From Treponemataceae bacterium (lineage in GTDB: Bacteria > Spirochaetota > Spirochaetia > Treponematales > Treponemataceae), in NCBI GenBank assembly GCA_024402455.1, contig JAKSTS010000001.1, positions 1 to 64,000 on the forward strand: a stretch of 64,000 nucleotides of DNA, in the 5' to 3' direction. Below, one piece after another: positions 45,498 to 54,001 of this stretch. Positions within the stretch are counted from its first letter, which is position 1; each line of letters opens with the position of its first letter. Under the pieces are notes generated by a model. That model searched no databases. It saw only the letters and a program-made list of their open reading frames with translations, and was not told where the DNA came from. A program made the position numbers and the translations under genes.

Positions 45498-46529
45498 GTG
45501 AAAAAATTGAAGAAAATCTTTGCATCAGAAGAAATTATATTTGTGCCTACGCAGGAATGTAATCTGCGCTGTGCACATTGCTTTGTGCCAAAAACAAGCG
45601 GAAAGCTTGATGAAGAAAAAGCTCTTGGCTTTTTAAAAGACGCAGTAAATGACGGCATAATGCAGGTTGGTTTTTCTGGCGGAGAACCGTTTCTGGCTGT
45701 TGATTTTATGTGCAGAATAATTCAAAAAGCTGTTGAAAATGATCTTTATTTTGACCGGCTTATGACAAACGCAGTGGCATTTAAAGATGCAGAAGATATG
45801 CGGCAAAAAATTGAAAAAATTTTTGAAGCAGGTTTTGACGGTGTTTTTGGCATAAGCTATGACGCTTTTCATGCACAAAAAGCAGATGACATTGCGCTTT
45901 TTATAAAAACTGTTGAAGCTGTCTATAAAGAGCGCAATCATGTTTCAATTGCCTGCACAAAAAAAGACACAGCAGACGAAAAAACGCTTTTGATGCTAAA
46001 AGAGCTTGCTGAAAAATTAGATTTGTCATTTGAAAAAGAAACGCAAAATGCACTTCAAGATAAACAGATATATTTTCCAGACGCTTTGATTTATAAAGAC
46101 AAGCTTGAAACATTTATAAACGACGGGCTTGAATATGATTATATTCCTGTTGAAACAATCAGTTTTATTGAAGAAAACGCTTTAGATGAAAATGCATGGC
46201 AGTCTTCAGAATGGTTTGCAGAAGATTTTTGTGCAGGACCAGGTCATGTATATTATGTGCATGCAAACGGAGATGTGGCAGCATGCTGCGGTTATGCAAA
46301 CGAATGCAGCGATTTGATTTTAGGCAACATAAATACAATGAGCTACAAGGAAATTGCTGCAGCTGCAAAAAAATCATGCAAAAAAGGCTTTTTGCGCACC
46401 GTTTATAAAACTGGTCTTTTAAAAGAAGCAGAAAAACTTGAAAAAAAAGGTCATAAATTTCCAGGCAAAGGGCATACAAAAGACAACTGCCTTTTTTGCC
46501 GTTATTATCTTCAAAATATGGAACACTGA
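45498..46529 (+). CDS. Radical SAM protein with SPASM-like C-terminus
   Basis: 343 residues starting with GTG (45498), AGGA at 6 nt upstream. The cluster motif CNLRCAHC (Cys21, 25, 28) and SGGEPFLAVDF identify the radical SAM family. The C-terminus carries more cysteines: CAGPGHVYYVHANGDVAACC, NEC and NCLFCRYY, arranged like a SPASM or twitch cluster. Such proteins modify peptides or RNAs; no substrate gene (precursor peptide) was found alongside, so the target is unknown. It lies 56 nt after pyrC. Confidence 0.88.
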   Translation: MKKLKKIFASEEIIFVPTQECNLRCAHCFVPKTSGKLDEEKALGFLKDAVNDGIMQVGFSGGEPFLAVDFMCRIIQKAVENDLYFDRLMTNAVAFKDAEDMRQKIEKIFEAGFDGVFGISYDAFHAQKADDIALFIKTVEAVYKERNHVSIACTKKDTADEKTLLMLKELAEKLDLSFEKETQNALQDKQIYFPDALIYKDKLETFINDGLEYDYIPVETISFIEENALDENAWQSSEWFAEDFCAGPGHVYYVHANGDVAACCGYANECSDLILGNINTMSYKEIAAAAKKSCKKGFLRTVYKTGLLKEAEKLEKKGHKFPGKGHTKDNCLFCRYYLQNMEH

Positions 46530-46584
46530 AAGTTTGAGTTTCTGTGCAGAAGAGATGGGGCTGACCAAATAGTTTAATACATAG

Positions 46585-46656
46585 TGTCATCCTGAATTCA
46601 GTTCAGGATCTATACGCTATATATAGCATAGATGCCGAACTAAATTCGGCATGACA
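46585..46656. repeat. Imperfect palindrome of MITE/REP type
   Basis: 72 bp with outer arms TGTCAT (46585-46590) and ATGACA (46651-46656). Each arm is itself an inverted repeat (CCTGAATTCAGTTCAGG; GCCGAACTAAATTCGGC) and the arms pair with each other across the centre CTATATATAG. Sequences of this form are spread through many bacterial genomes. It lies between two convergent genes and may also terminate transcription. Confidence 0.85.
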
Positions 46657-46686
46657 ATTCTTTTTAGATACCCCAATGACAAAAAG

Positions 46687-47586
46687 CTATTTAATCAACT
46701 TTTGAAGAACTAAATCTTTCTGTCGCCAGTTTTTATTGACTTTAACCTGAAGGTCTAGGTCAACGCGATAGTCAAAAATGCGCCTTAGCTGCTTTATTGA
46801 TTCAATTCTTATGTGTTTTATCATTGAAGCGCCTTTGCCGATGACCATGCCTTTCTGGCTTTCTCTTTCAACAACAAGAAAAGCCCTTACCCAAAGTTCC
46901 TTGCCGTTTTTGCGCCATTCCATGTCTGAAATTTCAACATAAATTGCATGAGGAATTTCGTCAAACAATGAATTCATTGCTTTTTCGCGGATGATTTCGG
47001 CAATGCGGAAATCAACTTCCTGATCTGTGTAATATTCTTCTGGATAAAGCGGCTCTGCTTCTGGTGCAAGATTATAAAGCTGAAGGAGCACGTCGTTTAT
47101 GTTCTGGTCTTTTTCGGCAGAAATTTCGATTATGCGTTCTTTTGGCATTGCTGAGAAAAATCTTTCTAGAAAACTGCGAACTGCTTTTGGTTTTGCTTCT
47201 GGAAGGTCAATTTTATTAATGCCAATTACCGTTTTGTCTTTAAATGGCGAAACAAGATCTGCAATTAATGCTTCTTCTTCGCCGGGTGTTCTTGTTGAAT
47301 CAACAAGATAAAGAATTAAATCTGCGTCTCCAAGCTGTTCTTCTGCAATTGCACGCAGCTTTAAATTCAGCTTTTTGTCTGAATTGTGGTAGCCCGGTGT
47401 ATCGACAAAAACAAGCTGTCCATACGAAGTATTAACAATTCCGCGGACGGCATTCCGTGTTGTCTGTGGAATCGGCGAAACGATTGAAACTTTTTCGCCT
47501 GATGCTGTGTTCAAAAAAGTAGATTTTCCGCTTGAAGGTCTTCCGACAATGGCAACCATCGCGGTTTTCTGTGGTTTTTCTTCCAT
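46687..47586 (-). CDS. era: GTPase Era
   Basis: 299 residues from ATG 47586. GTPase motifs: G1 GRPSSGKST (15-23), G2 PQTTRNAVRG, G3 VDTPGYH, G4 NKID, G5 EISAEKD; C-terminal KH domain with VIGKGASMIKHIRIESIKQL. Era helps 16S rRNA maturation and 30S assembly. A longer frame starts at 47604. I chose 47586 because a TATATT box (47595-47600) ends 8 nt before it; its -35 (TAGAAA) is poor, so the start is uncertain. Confidence 0.96.
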   Translation of the reverse strand: MEEKPQKTAMVAIVGRPSSGKSTFLNTASGEKVSIVSPIPQTTRNAVRGIVNTSYGQLVFVDTPGYHNSDKKLNLKLRAIAEEQLGDADLILYLVDSTRTPGEEEALIADLVSPFKDKTVIGINKIDLPEAKPKAVRSFLERFFSAMPKERIIEISAEKDQNINDVLLQLYNLAPEAEPLYPEEYYTDQEVDFRIAEIIREKAMNSLFDEIPHAIYVEISDMEWRKNGKELWVRAFLVVERESQKGMVIGKGASMIKHIRIESIKQLRRIFDYRVDLDLQVKVNKNWRQKDLVLQKLIK

Positions 47587-47805
47587 ATTCAAGGAATATA
47601 CCATGCGGCGCTGTTTTTTTCTAGTTGCTCCATAAAAACAAATAATTGACTAACCAATTAAAATCAAATTAAACTGAATATAGCTGAAACTTCTGTTCCA
47701 CGCTAACAGAAAATATAAATAAAACGTTTGACGATTTGCTGTTAATATCAGGTTTGATTGAAATATAAAGCAGATACACTAACGTTTGTTAAAACAGGGG
47801 ACAAA

Positions 47806-48624
47806 ATGAAATTGAAAAATCTGCTATTTTTTTGCTGTTTGAGTGTGTTGTTTATCGGTTGTAATTCAAAAGCAAATGAAGAAAAACTTGTCGAATTGCA
47901 GGCTCAAAATGATTTGCTTGTTGAAGAAGGTACAAACCTTAAAGCACAAATTGAAGAATTAACTAGCACTGTTAAAAAACTTGAAAGCGAAAATGCAAAT
48001 TTGCAGCAACAGATAAAAGAACTTAGCCTTGCAAAAGATGATTTGAACAATAGCGAAAAATATGAAATTCATGATTTGCATTATACGCTTGATTTTGAAT
48101 ACAACGGATATGACACCATAGTTTACAAAGACCCAAAACTGGAAGAAATTTGTTATACAATTCAAAAAGATGACGTAGTTGAAATATTTAACTTTATTTA
48201 TTCATACGAAACAGACAAGAATTTTATCAAAGTAAAAGTTAACAATTCTCTTGATGGTTATATAGAGATTTGCGGAAACCCTTATTATGATGGTAATTTT
48301 GAAATGATGGATATTTTAGAAGTTGATGGCATTGAAACTACAATTCTTAAATTTGAAAAATCTTTCATTATATTCGGGAATGTAAGTGTAAAAGAATTTC
48401 CTTCAGCTACAGCGAATAATCTGCACAAAGTATCAGGTGAAGAGTTTTCACACCATTATAAATCATCTGCAATTACTGCAGACTATAAATGGGTAAAAAT
48501 CCAGATAAATGATTTTACAGGATGGATTCCATCAGATTCATTAGATCATGATAAAGGTGGTCCTGTACTTGATACACCAGAACAGCATGTGTATTTTGAT
48601 TTGATTGGCAAATATTTTATTTAA
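47806..48624 (+). CDS. Lipoprotein with coiled coil and SH3-like region
   Basis: 272 residues from ATG 47806 (AGGGGACAA upstream); the frame open from 47758 lacks a ribosome binding site. Lipobox VLFIGC (Cys19). Residues 25-85 form a Leu/Glu/Lys heptad coiled coil (EEKLVELQAQNDLLVEEG and on). The rest is beta-rich, with two stretches like bacterial SH3 domains (EICYTIQKDDVVEIFNF, and YKWVKIQINDFTGWIPSDSL). It is probably an envelope protein that reaches from a lipid anchor to the wall. 56 nt separate it from the next lipoprotein gene. Confidence 0.8.
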   Translation: MKLKNLLFFCCLSVLFIGCNSKANEEKLVELQAQNDLLVEEGTNLKAQIEELTSTVKKLESENANLQQQIKELSLAKDDLNNSEKYEIHDLHYTLDFEYNGYDTIVYKDPKLEEICYTIQKDDVVEIFNFIYSYETDKNFIKVKVNNSLDGYIEICGNPYYDGNFEMMDILEVDGIETTILKFEKSFIIFGNVSVKEFPSATANNLHKVSGEEFSHHYKSSAITADYKWVKIQINDFTGWIPSDSLDHDKGGPVLDTPEQHVYFDLIGKYFI

Positions 48625-48680
48625 GCAAATGTTATGCAACTCAAAGGTCATGTTGTCTTTGTTAAGGCAAGGAGAAAATT

Positions 48681-49913
48681 TTGAAAAAATTAAATGCAAT
48701 TGTATTAATCGCTGCAATGATTTTGATGTTCATGAATGTTTCATGCAGCAAAAAAAATGTAGAAACACAAAAGGAAGAGCCAATAATTGAAGAAACTGCT
48801 GTGTTGACAGCAGCAGAACCTGAACTGCAGCAGTCAGACAATCAGGCAGAAGAATCTGATGCAGAATCTTTAGAAGAACAGAAAAGGATAGAAGCTCTTG
48901 ATGATGTATTTGAATTAGATAAAGATATAGTTTTTGATACTTCAGAGCCTTCAATAATTCCAACAGACGGAACTTATTTTGATGATGTCCGTCATTACAG
49001 TTATTTAAATGCCTGCAAAAATTATTCACTGGAGTATAATCCTGTTCCTGTTTTTATGTTAAATCCCAAATCTAATGTAAAATTCAGACATGTCTATTAT
49101 TTTGATTACAAAAACAGACTTCAGGATGGTACAAAAAATGTCTGCTATGATGCTGTTGACTTAGTGGATCCTGTCCACATTTGTTTTTTTGATGACAGAA
49201 AATATCAAGGACATATTAAATGTTATGAACAGCCAAAACAAAAAGGTCGGGCATTGATAATACCAAGAGAATATATGGGACAGATTGATAAATATGTTCC
49301 TGTTTTGAAAAATACAGAAATTTTAAGCAAGGAACGAATTTTTAAGCCTTTAGACATTTATGACCTTTCAAAATGGACAAAAACAGATGACGGTTATGAA
49401 AAGATACTTCCACCAGAAAAATATAAAAAAGGGTGGGACTTATATTACAGACTAAATAAACTGAAAATAACTTCTGATACAATTACTATAACATATCAAA
49501 ACATCAAAGATTTAGAAACAATGGAATTGGATAATGAAGAAATATTAATCAGTCAGTATATTTTTGACGGAGATACAATCACTTACACATTCCATGGATA
49601 TGAAAAAAACGGTTCTAATCTGCTTGATGAAAAACGGGTATATAAAAAAGGCATTTTGACAGAAGCATATAAAAATGAATCATCTGGATCTTGGAACCGT
49701 AACCGACAATATTTATTTTCATGCATAGAGGGCGAAGGAACATACGAAATGTATGAAGATGAAAAACTTGCAGAAAAAGGCAGACTCATTCGCGAACTTG
49801 ACGAAGAAGGCTTTTTAAAAAAGCAGGTAATCCTTTTTGATGACGAAAATGCACATGAAATCACATTTACTCCTACCAGCATACAAAAACCCGATAACTC
49901 TGATTCTGAATAG
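48681..49913 (+). CDS. Hypothetical lipoprotein
   Basis: 410 residues starting with TTG at 48681, preceded by AAGGAG at 7 nt. Lipoprotein signal with MNVSC lipobox (Cys22), then an acidic linker (Glu-rich, 30-75) and a long beta-rich domain with several YDYK/YYFDYK patches. No family recognised. It follows the coiled-coil lipoprotein and precedes the flavin reductase by 28 nt, so the three may be cotranscribed. Confidence 0.75.
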   Translation: MKKLNAIVLIAAMILMFMNVSCSKKNVETQKEEPIIEETAVLTAAEPELQQSDNQAEESDAESLEEQKRIEALDDVFELDKDIVFDTSEPSIIPTDGTYFDDVRHYSYLNACKNYSLEYNPVPVFMLNPKSNVKFRHVYYFDYKNRLQDGTKNVCYDAVDLVDPVHICFFDDRKYQGHIKCYEQPKQKGRALIIPREYMGQIDKYVPVLKNTEILSKERIFKPLDIYDLSKWTKTDDGYEKILPPEKYKKGWDLYYRLNKLKITSDTITITYQNIKDLETMELDNEEILISQYIFDGDTITYTFHGYEKNGSNLLDEKRVYKKGILTEAYKNESSGSWNRNRQYLFSCIEGEGTYEMYEDEKLAEKGRLIRELDEEGFLKKQVILFDDENAHEITFTPTSIQKPDNSDSE

Positions 49914-49941
49914 TTTCTAATTAGAGTAAAATGGAGGATAT

Positions 49942-50502
49942 ATGAAGAAAAATTTAGGACCAAAATCGTGGCTTTATCCAGAGCCTGTGCTTATTATTGC
50001 AACTTATGATGAATCTGGCAGAGAAGACGCAATGAATGCGGCCTGGGGCGGCATCGCTGACGATAATCAGATTTCAATATGTTTAAGCCCGGAGCATAAA
50101 ACTGTAAAAAACATTCTTGCAAAAAAAGCATTTTCTGTAAGCATTGCAGATGCTAAAAATGTTGTGCCATGCGATTTTGTCGGAATTGTTTCTGGAAATG
50201 ACGATCCTGACAAAATGAAAAAAGCAGGTTTTCATTTTTCAAAAGCAGAACATGTTGATGCACCGATTATTGACGAGCTGCCTTTTGCACTTGAATGCAA
50301 ACTTTTAAGCTACGACGAAAAAACATGTCGTTGCTGGGCAGAAATTGTTAATGTCTGTGCAGATGAATCAATTTTAGGCAAAGAAAATAAAATTGACTTG
50401 AAGAAATTTGAACCGATAATTTATGACCCGTGCAATCACGATTATTATAAATTTGGCGAAAAAGTGGGCAAAGCTTTTAGTTCTGGTGCAGAATTAAAAT
50501 AA
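49942..50502 (+). CDS. Flavin reductase-like FMN-binding protein
   Basis: 186 residues. The N-terminal GPKSWLYPEPVLIIATYDESGREDAMNAAWGGIADDNQISICLSPEHKT block is typical of the flavin reductase/split-barrel family, with FMN contacts in the NAAWGG segment. It reduces flavins or other small acceptors using NAD(P)H; partner unknown. GGAGG lies 5 nt before the ATG. A terminator follows immediately. Confidence 0.87.
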   Translation: MKKNLGPKSWLYPEPVLIIATYDESGREDAMNAAWGGIADDNQISICLSPEHKTVKNILAKKAFSVSIADAKNVVPCDFVGIVSGNDDPDKMKKAGFHFSKAEHVDAPIIDELPFALECKLLSYDEKTCRCWAEIVNVCADESILGKENKIDLKKFEPIIYDPCNHDYYKFGEKVGKAFSSGAELK

Positions 50503-50507
50503 AAATG

Positions 50508-50552
50508 AAAAACCGGCAGACAAGGCAAAGGCTTAAAACTGCCGGTTTTTTT
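50508..50552. terminator. Bidirectional terminator between flavin reductase and haemolysin III genes
   Basis: AAAAACCGGCAG (50508-50519) and CTGCCGGTTTTTTT (50539-50552), 19-nt loop, U-run on the plus strand; the A-run gives U on the minus strand for the gene at 50558. Confidence 0.9.
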
Positions 50553-50557
50553 ATAAA

Positions 50558-51376
50558 TTAAAGCGAATAAAAAACAGAAAAAAAGTGCAGGATTGAACCG
50601 CCAAGAACGAACAGATGCCAGATGCAGTGTGCCCATTTAATTTTTGTCAGTGCATAGGCGATTACGCCCAAAGTATAAACAATTCCACCTGCAAGCAAAA
50701 ACGTAATGGTGGCGGCTGGAACGTTGGCTTTTAGAGGCTTCCAGTAAAGGCAGATGAGCCACCCCATAATTACATAAGTTATAACAGAAAGAAGCCTCAT
50801 CTTGCTGCCAAAAATGGCATAAAATGTAATGCCCAGAATGGTTAAGCCCCAGATAATGCCGAAAAGATACCAGCCGCCGTGCTGACGCAGAACGCCAAGA
50901 CAAAAAGGCGTATAAGTGCCTGAAATTAAAAGGTAAATTGAAGAATGGTCAAAAACGCCAAAGACTTTTTTTACATGGTACGGAGTTAGCGCATGATAAA
51001 GCGTGCTTATTAAATATAAAATGATGAGCATGACGCCAAAAAGAGTAAAACCTGTTATGTAAAAGCCTTTCTGGTCCTGCGGTGCATAACGCACGGCGCG
51101 CACAATTAAAAGTGCAAGAGCTGCAATTGCAAGGCCTGCACCGACACCATGGGTTATAGAATTAAAAATTTCTTCTCCGATTGAATATCGTTTTGGCAGC
51201 AATGCTTCTTCTGCACGTCTTTTTTGAATTTCAAGCTTGCGTGCATAAACAGTGTCTTTTGAAGCAAGTGTTTCAAGTGTCTGCTGTTTTATCGCCTTAA
51301 TCTGTTCTTTAGATTCTTTTTTGATTTTTTTAATCTGTGTTTTTGCGTCTTTTTTTATGTCTTTTATAACGTTCAT
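50558..51376 (-). CDS. Haemolysin III family (PAQR-like) membrane protein
   Basis: 272 residues. Residues 1-60 form a Lys/Glu/Gln coiled coil not seen in compact family members; then seven transmembrane helices. Family residues: the ISTLYHAL motif, FDHSSIYLLISGTYTPFCL and a C-terminal CIWHLFVLGGSILHFFSV (His residues for metal). GAGGAT precedes the ATG. The haemolysin name is historical; PAQR-type proteins act as membrane hydrolases or sensors, and activity here is unproven. The extended N-terminal coil is the odd feature. Confidence 0.9.
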   Translation of the reverse strand: MNVIKDIKKDAKTQIKKIKKESKEQIKAIKQQTLETLASKDTVYARKLEIQKRRAEEALLPKRYSIGEEIFNSITHGVGAGLAIAALALLIVRAVRYAPQDQKGFYITGFTLFGVMLIILYLISTLYHALTPYHVKKVFGVFDHSSIYLLISGTYTPFCLGVLRQHGGWYLFGIIWGLTILGITFYAIFGSKMRLLSVITYVIMGWLICLYWKPLKANVPAATITFLLAGGIVYTLGVIAYALTKIKWAHCIWHLFVLGGSILHFFSVFYSL

Positions 51377-51603
51377 TTTATCCTCATTTAAAATTTTAAA
51401 ATTGTGTCAGCCTGAAAAGTTCCGGAAAATTCAGACTTGAATGATTTTGTGAAGACTAAATCTGCATTTAAATTTTGCCTTCTTAAATATTAGACGCGCA
51501 ATTAAAAAGAAGGTTGCAGATTAATAAAGATGAAAAGTTTGAAGAACAGCGGCTGCTTTTGTAATATTCGGGCTGCTTTGGTTTTTAGCTGCGACTTTGC
51601 AGA

Positions 51604-52470
51604 TTAAAGATATTCTGCAAATTCCGGGTACTGCTCAATGAATTCAGAAAGTGCATTGTCGTAATCCGGGTAATAACAGTTAAAAAGTGGTCGTGCTCCC
51701 TGAACAGAATATAAATCTGCAGGAGTTACACCGCGGTAATTGAGATGCAGCTTTTCTGCATAGTCTTTATAGCGCTGAATGCCATGAATGAGAATATAAG
51801 CACAAAACGCCGAACAGCAGTAGCATCTTGAAGCGAATTCTTCTTCAGGAGTTAAAATAGGTTCAGTGTCTTTTATGCTGCTAGTGTCTAATGGCGATTT
51901 TTTTATTTTGTGTATATTTGAAGCTCTTGTGCTTACAATTCCGATGAAATCTGTTAAACCAAAATAAAACTTGGAATCTGGCATAGTTGAATATTCAATA
52001 AGAGCTTTGCAGTTTTCATAGTCTGCTTCTGAACATGGAATTGCAATAACCGTGCAGCGTGACTTTGACGGATCATTTGAGTTGATGTATCTGTTTGTTT
52101 CTGGTGTCGAAAGACATTCGTGCCTTGCATTATTGTCCTTGCCAGAAGTCATGCCGACAAAATCGTCTTTTAAATTGCATGAAATTGCGACATGGCTGTA
52201 ATAAAGTCCGTCAGGTGCCGGACCTAAAACGCTGATGGCAGCTTTTAGTATATTTGCAACCTGATAATCGTCATTGTAGAAAACGTCATATAGTCTTAAA
52301 AAAACATATTTTTCGTTTTTGTATGTGCCCTCAAATTGAAGTGATTTTGCAATATTATTGCCTGTTTCAGTTGATATGTATTCATCTGTTTTAAGAACAT
52401 CTTTTGTAAACGAGCAAGAGCATGACAATACAAAAACTAACGTTAATAAAATTATATACTTATTTTTCAT
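51604..52470 (-). CDS. Lipoprotein with NlpC/P60-like (YiiX-type) fold
   Basis: 288 residues from ATG 52470 (AAGGAATT upstream). Lipobox VLSC (Cys17). DGLYYSHVAISCNLKDDFVG gives a candidate His93, and RCYCCSAFCAYILIHGIQRY supplies the Cys cluster around 217-224. A His before the Cys in the chain is expected of the circularly permuted NlpC/P60 group. It could be a cysteine peptidase or amidase acting on peptidoglycan or lipids; no activity is shown. Single-gene unit. Confidence 0.72.
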   Translation of the reverse strand: MKNKYIILLTLVFVLSCSCSFTKDVLKTDEYISTETGNNIAKSLQFEGTYKNEKYVFLRLYDVFYNDDYQVANILKAAISVLGPAPDGLYYSHVAISCNLKDDFVGMTSGKDNNARHECLSTPETNRYINSNDPSKSRCTVIAIPCSEADYENCKALIEYSTMPDSKFYFGLTDFIGIVSTRASNIHKIKKSPLDTSSIKDTEPILTPEEEFASRCYCCSAFCAYILIHGIQRYKDYAEKLHLNYRGVTPADLYSVQGARPLFNCYYPDYDNALSEFIEQYPEFAEYL

Positions 52471-52653
52471 AATTCCTTTTTAATAACAATCTATTGTATA
52501 AAATTTATTTGTTTGTGTATAGCCGATATTTAAATTTATGTAAAACATGCTGATAACAAATATTTTTATTAATTAAAAGAAAAAAGATTGTTATTCGTTT
52601 GTGTATTGCAATCTCTGCTGTTTTTATGCATGCAAATTAATTGCTTTTTGCAT

Positions 52654-53772
52654 TTATCTGTCGGGCGTATTTATGTTTGTAATTCTTTTATAAGGTGCTT
52701 CATAAATAATTTTTGAAATTGTTCCGGGGAACAAGTGCATAACTTTTGGAGGCACAGAAACATATTCAAGAAGATTGAAATTAACTGAAAAATCAGATTT
52801 ATCAATTTTAATGTTGAAAAGTTCGCATAAAAACGGTGTATTCGTCTGTTTAGAACTTTCTACAGTTTTAATCAAATTGATGTATTTTTCAATAAAATTT
52901 TTCTGCGTGTTTTTTATTGATTCAAGGTATTCAATGTCGTCTTTTGTGCCAAGCGAAGGAATAAAAGACTGGTCTGGAATGATTTTTTTGTTTTCAAGTT
53001 TTGTAAACAGATAATAAGCTGAATTAGAATAATTTGCGCCTTTTAAACCAAAGCATTCACCTGGAAGACTTGTTAAAAAATATACATCGCCGTTTTTTAG
53101 CGGAATAACCTGACGTGACAGGCTGATTGAAAACCAATCGCTGCCTTGTCGGGCGTTATTTCTTGGAAATGTAAATGCTGATTTATAGACGCGCTGACCT
53201 AAAGATTCATCTGTTTTTTTATAAATTTCATATAAATCGTTTATGCCATTCATAAAAATTGATTCGTTCATTTTGGTGTGGTCTAATTTTGACCAGTCTT
53301 TAAAGCTTATTTCGGCGATGGCCGTTTCATCAAATTTTTCGCCTCTATATACTTCTTCAATAGTCAGTTCAATTCTGTTTGTTTTAACTGGTTTTGAAAA
53401 CTGTACTTTTTGAAAGCCAGGTTTGTCTTCAAGCAGAATAATTCCGTTTGCTTTGTTTGAAAAAGTGCAGCTCAGCTTTTTGACACGGTTGTTTGCATAA
53501 AAATATTCAAAATCGCCGCAGCCGTTTTTTATATAAAATTCGCTGAGTATAACCTGTGTTTTGAATTCTATGATAATTTTTGTGCCAAGACCTGAACCAT
53601 CTTCGCCTTCAACCCATGAAGCGCTTGTTTCGTCAATTAGATTTTCTGCATTGTATGATTTTTTTGCACTGCTCAGAGTTGATGTTGCAGAAATGCGTGC
53701 TATTTCAATTTCTTCAGCAAAGCAAAAAAATGCACACATTAAAAAAAGCAGTAAAAACAATTTCTTAATCAT
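52654..53772 (-). CDS. Secreted protein with discoidin/glycan-binding-like domain
   Basis: 372 residues from Met at 53772 (the frame starts at 53817). Signal peptide MIKKLFLLLFLMCAFFCFAE. Residues 25-150 resemble the F5/8-type (NADase-type glycan-binding) jelly roll: SSAKKSYNAENLIDETSASWVEG, ILSEFYIKNG, PVKTNRIELTIEEVYRGEKFDETAIAEI. The remainder (170-370) is unrecognised. The same domain type occurs at the C-terminus of the protein at 55696-56625. No clear Shine-Dalgarno. Confidence 0.78.
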   Translation of the reverse strand: MIKKLFLLLFLMCAFFCFAEEIEIARISATSTLSSAKKSYNAENLIDETSASWVEGEDGSGLGTKIIIEFKTQVILSEFYIKNGCGDFEYFYANNRVKKLSCTFSNKANGIILLEDKPGFQKVQFSKPVKTNRIELTIEEVYRGEKFDETAIAEISFKDWSKLDHTKMNESIFMNGINDLYEIYKKTDESLGQRVYKSAFTFPRNNARQGSDWFSISLSRQVIPLKNGDVYFLTSLPGECFGLKGANYSNSAYYLFTKLENKKIIPDQSFIPSLGTKDDIEYLESIKNTQKNFIEKYINLIKTVESSKQTNTPFLCELFNIKIDKSDFSVNFNLLEYVSVPPKVMHLFPGTISKIIYEAPYKRITNINTPDR

Positions 53773-54001
53773 ATATTGTTGTGCAAAGGGCTTAATGTTA
53801 CGGCAATCTGTGCCCAAATGGATTAAACCTTTTGAAAATCTCCTTTTATGAACAGTATAAGGGAAGCCCTGAAAAAAGCTGTAATTTTTTTAAATGACTG
53901 TACTTTGCTGCCATGTGGCAAGACAAAATGTTTTTAAAACACTGCAAATATAATCGTCTTTTTTGATGGAAAAAATCAAGAATAAAAATGCAAATTTGCT
54001 T

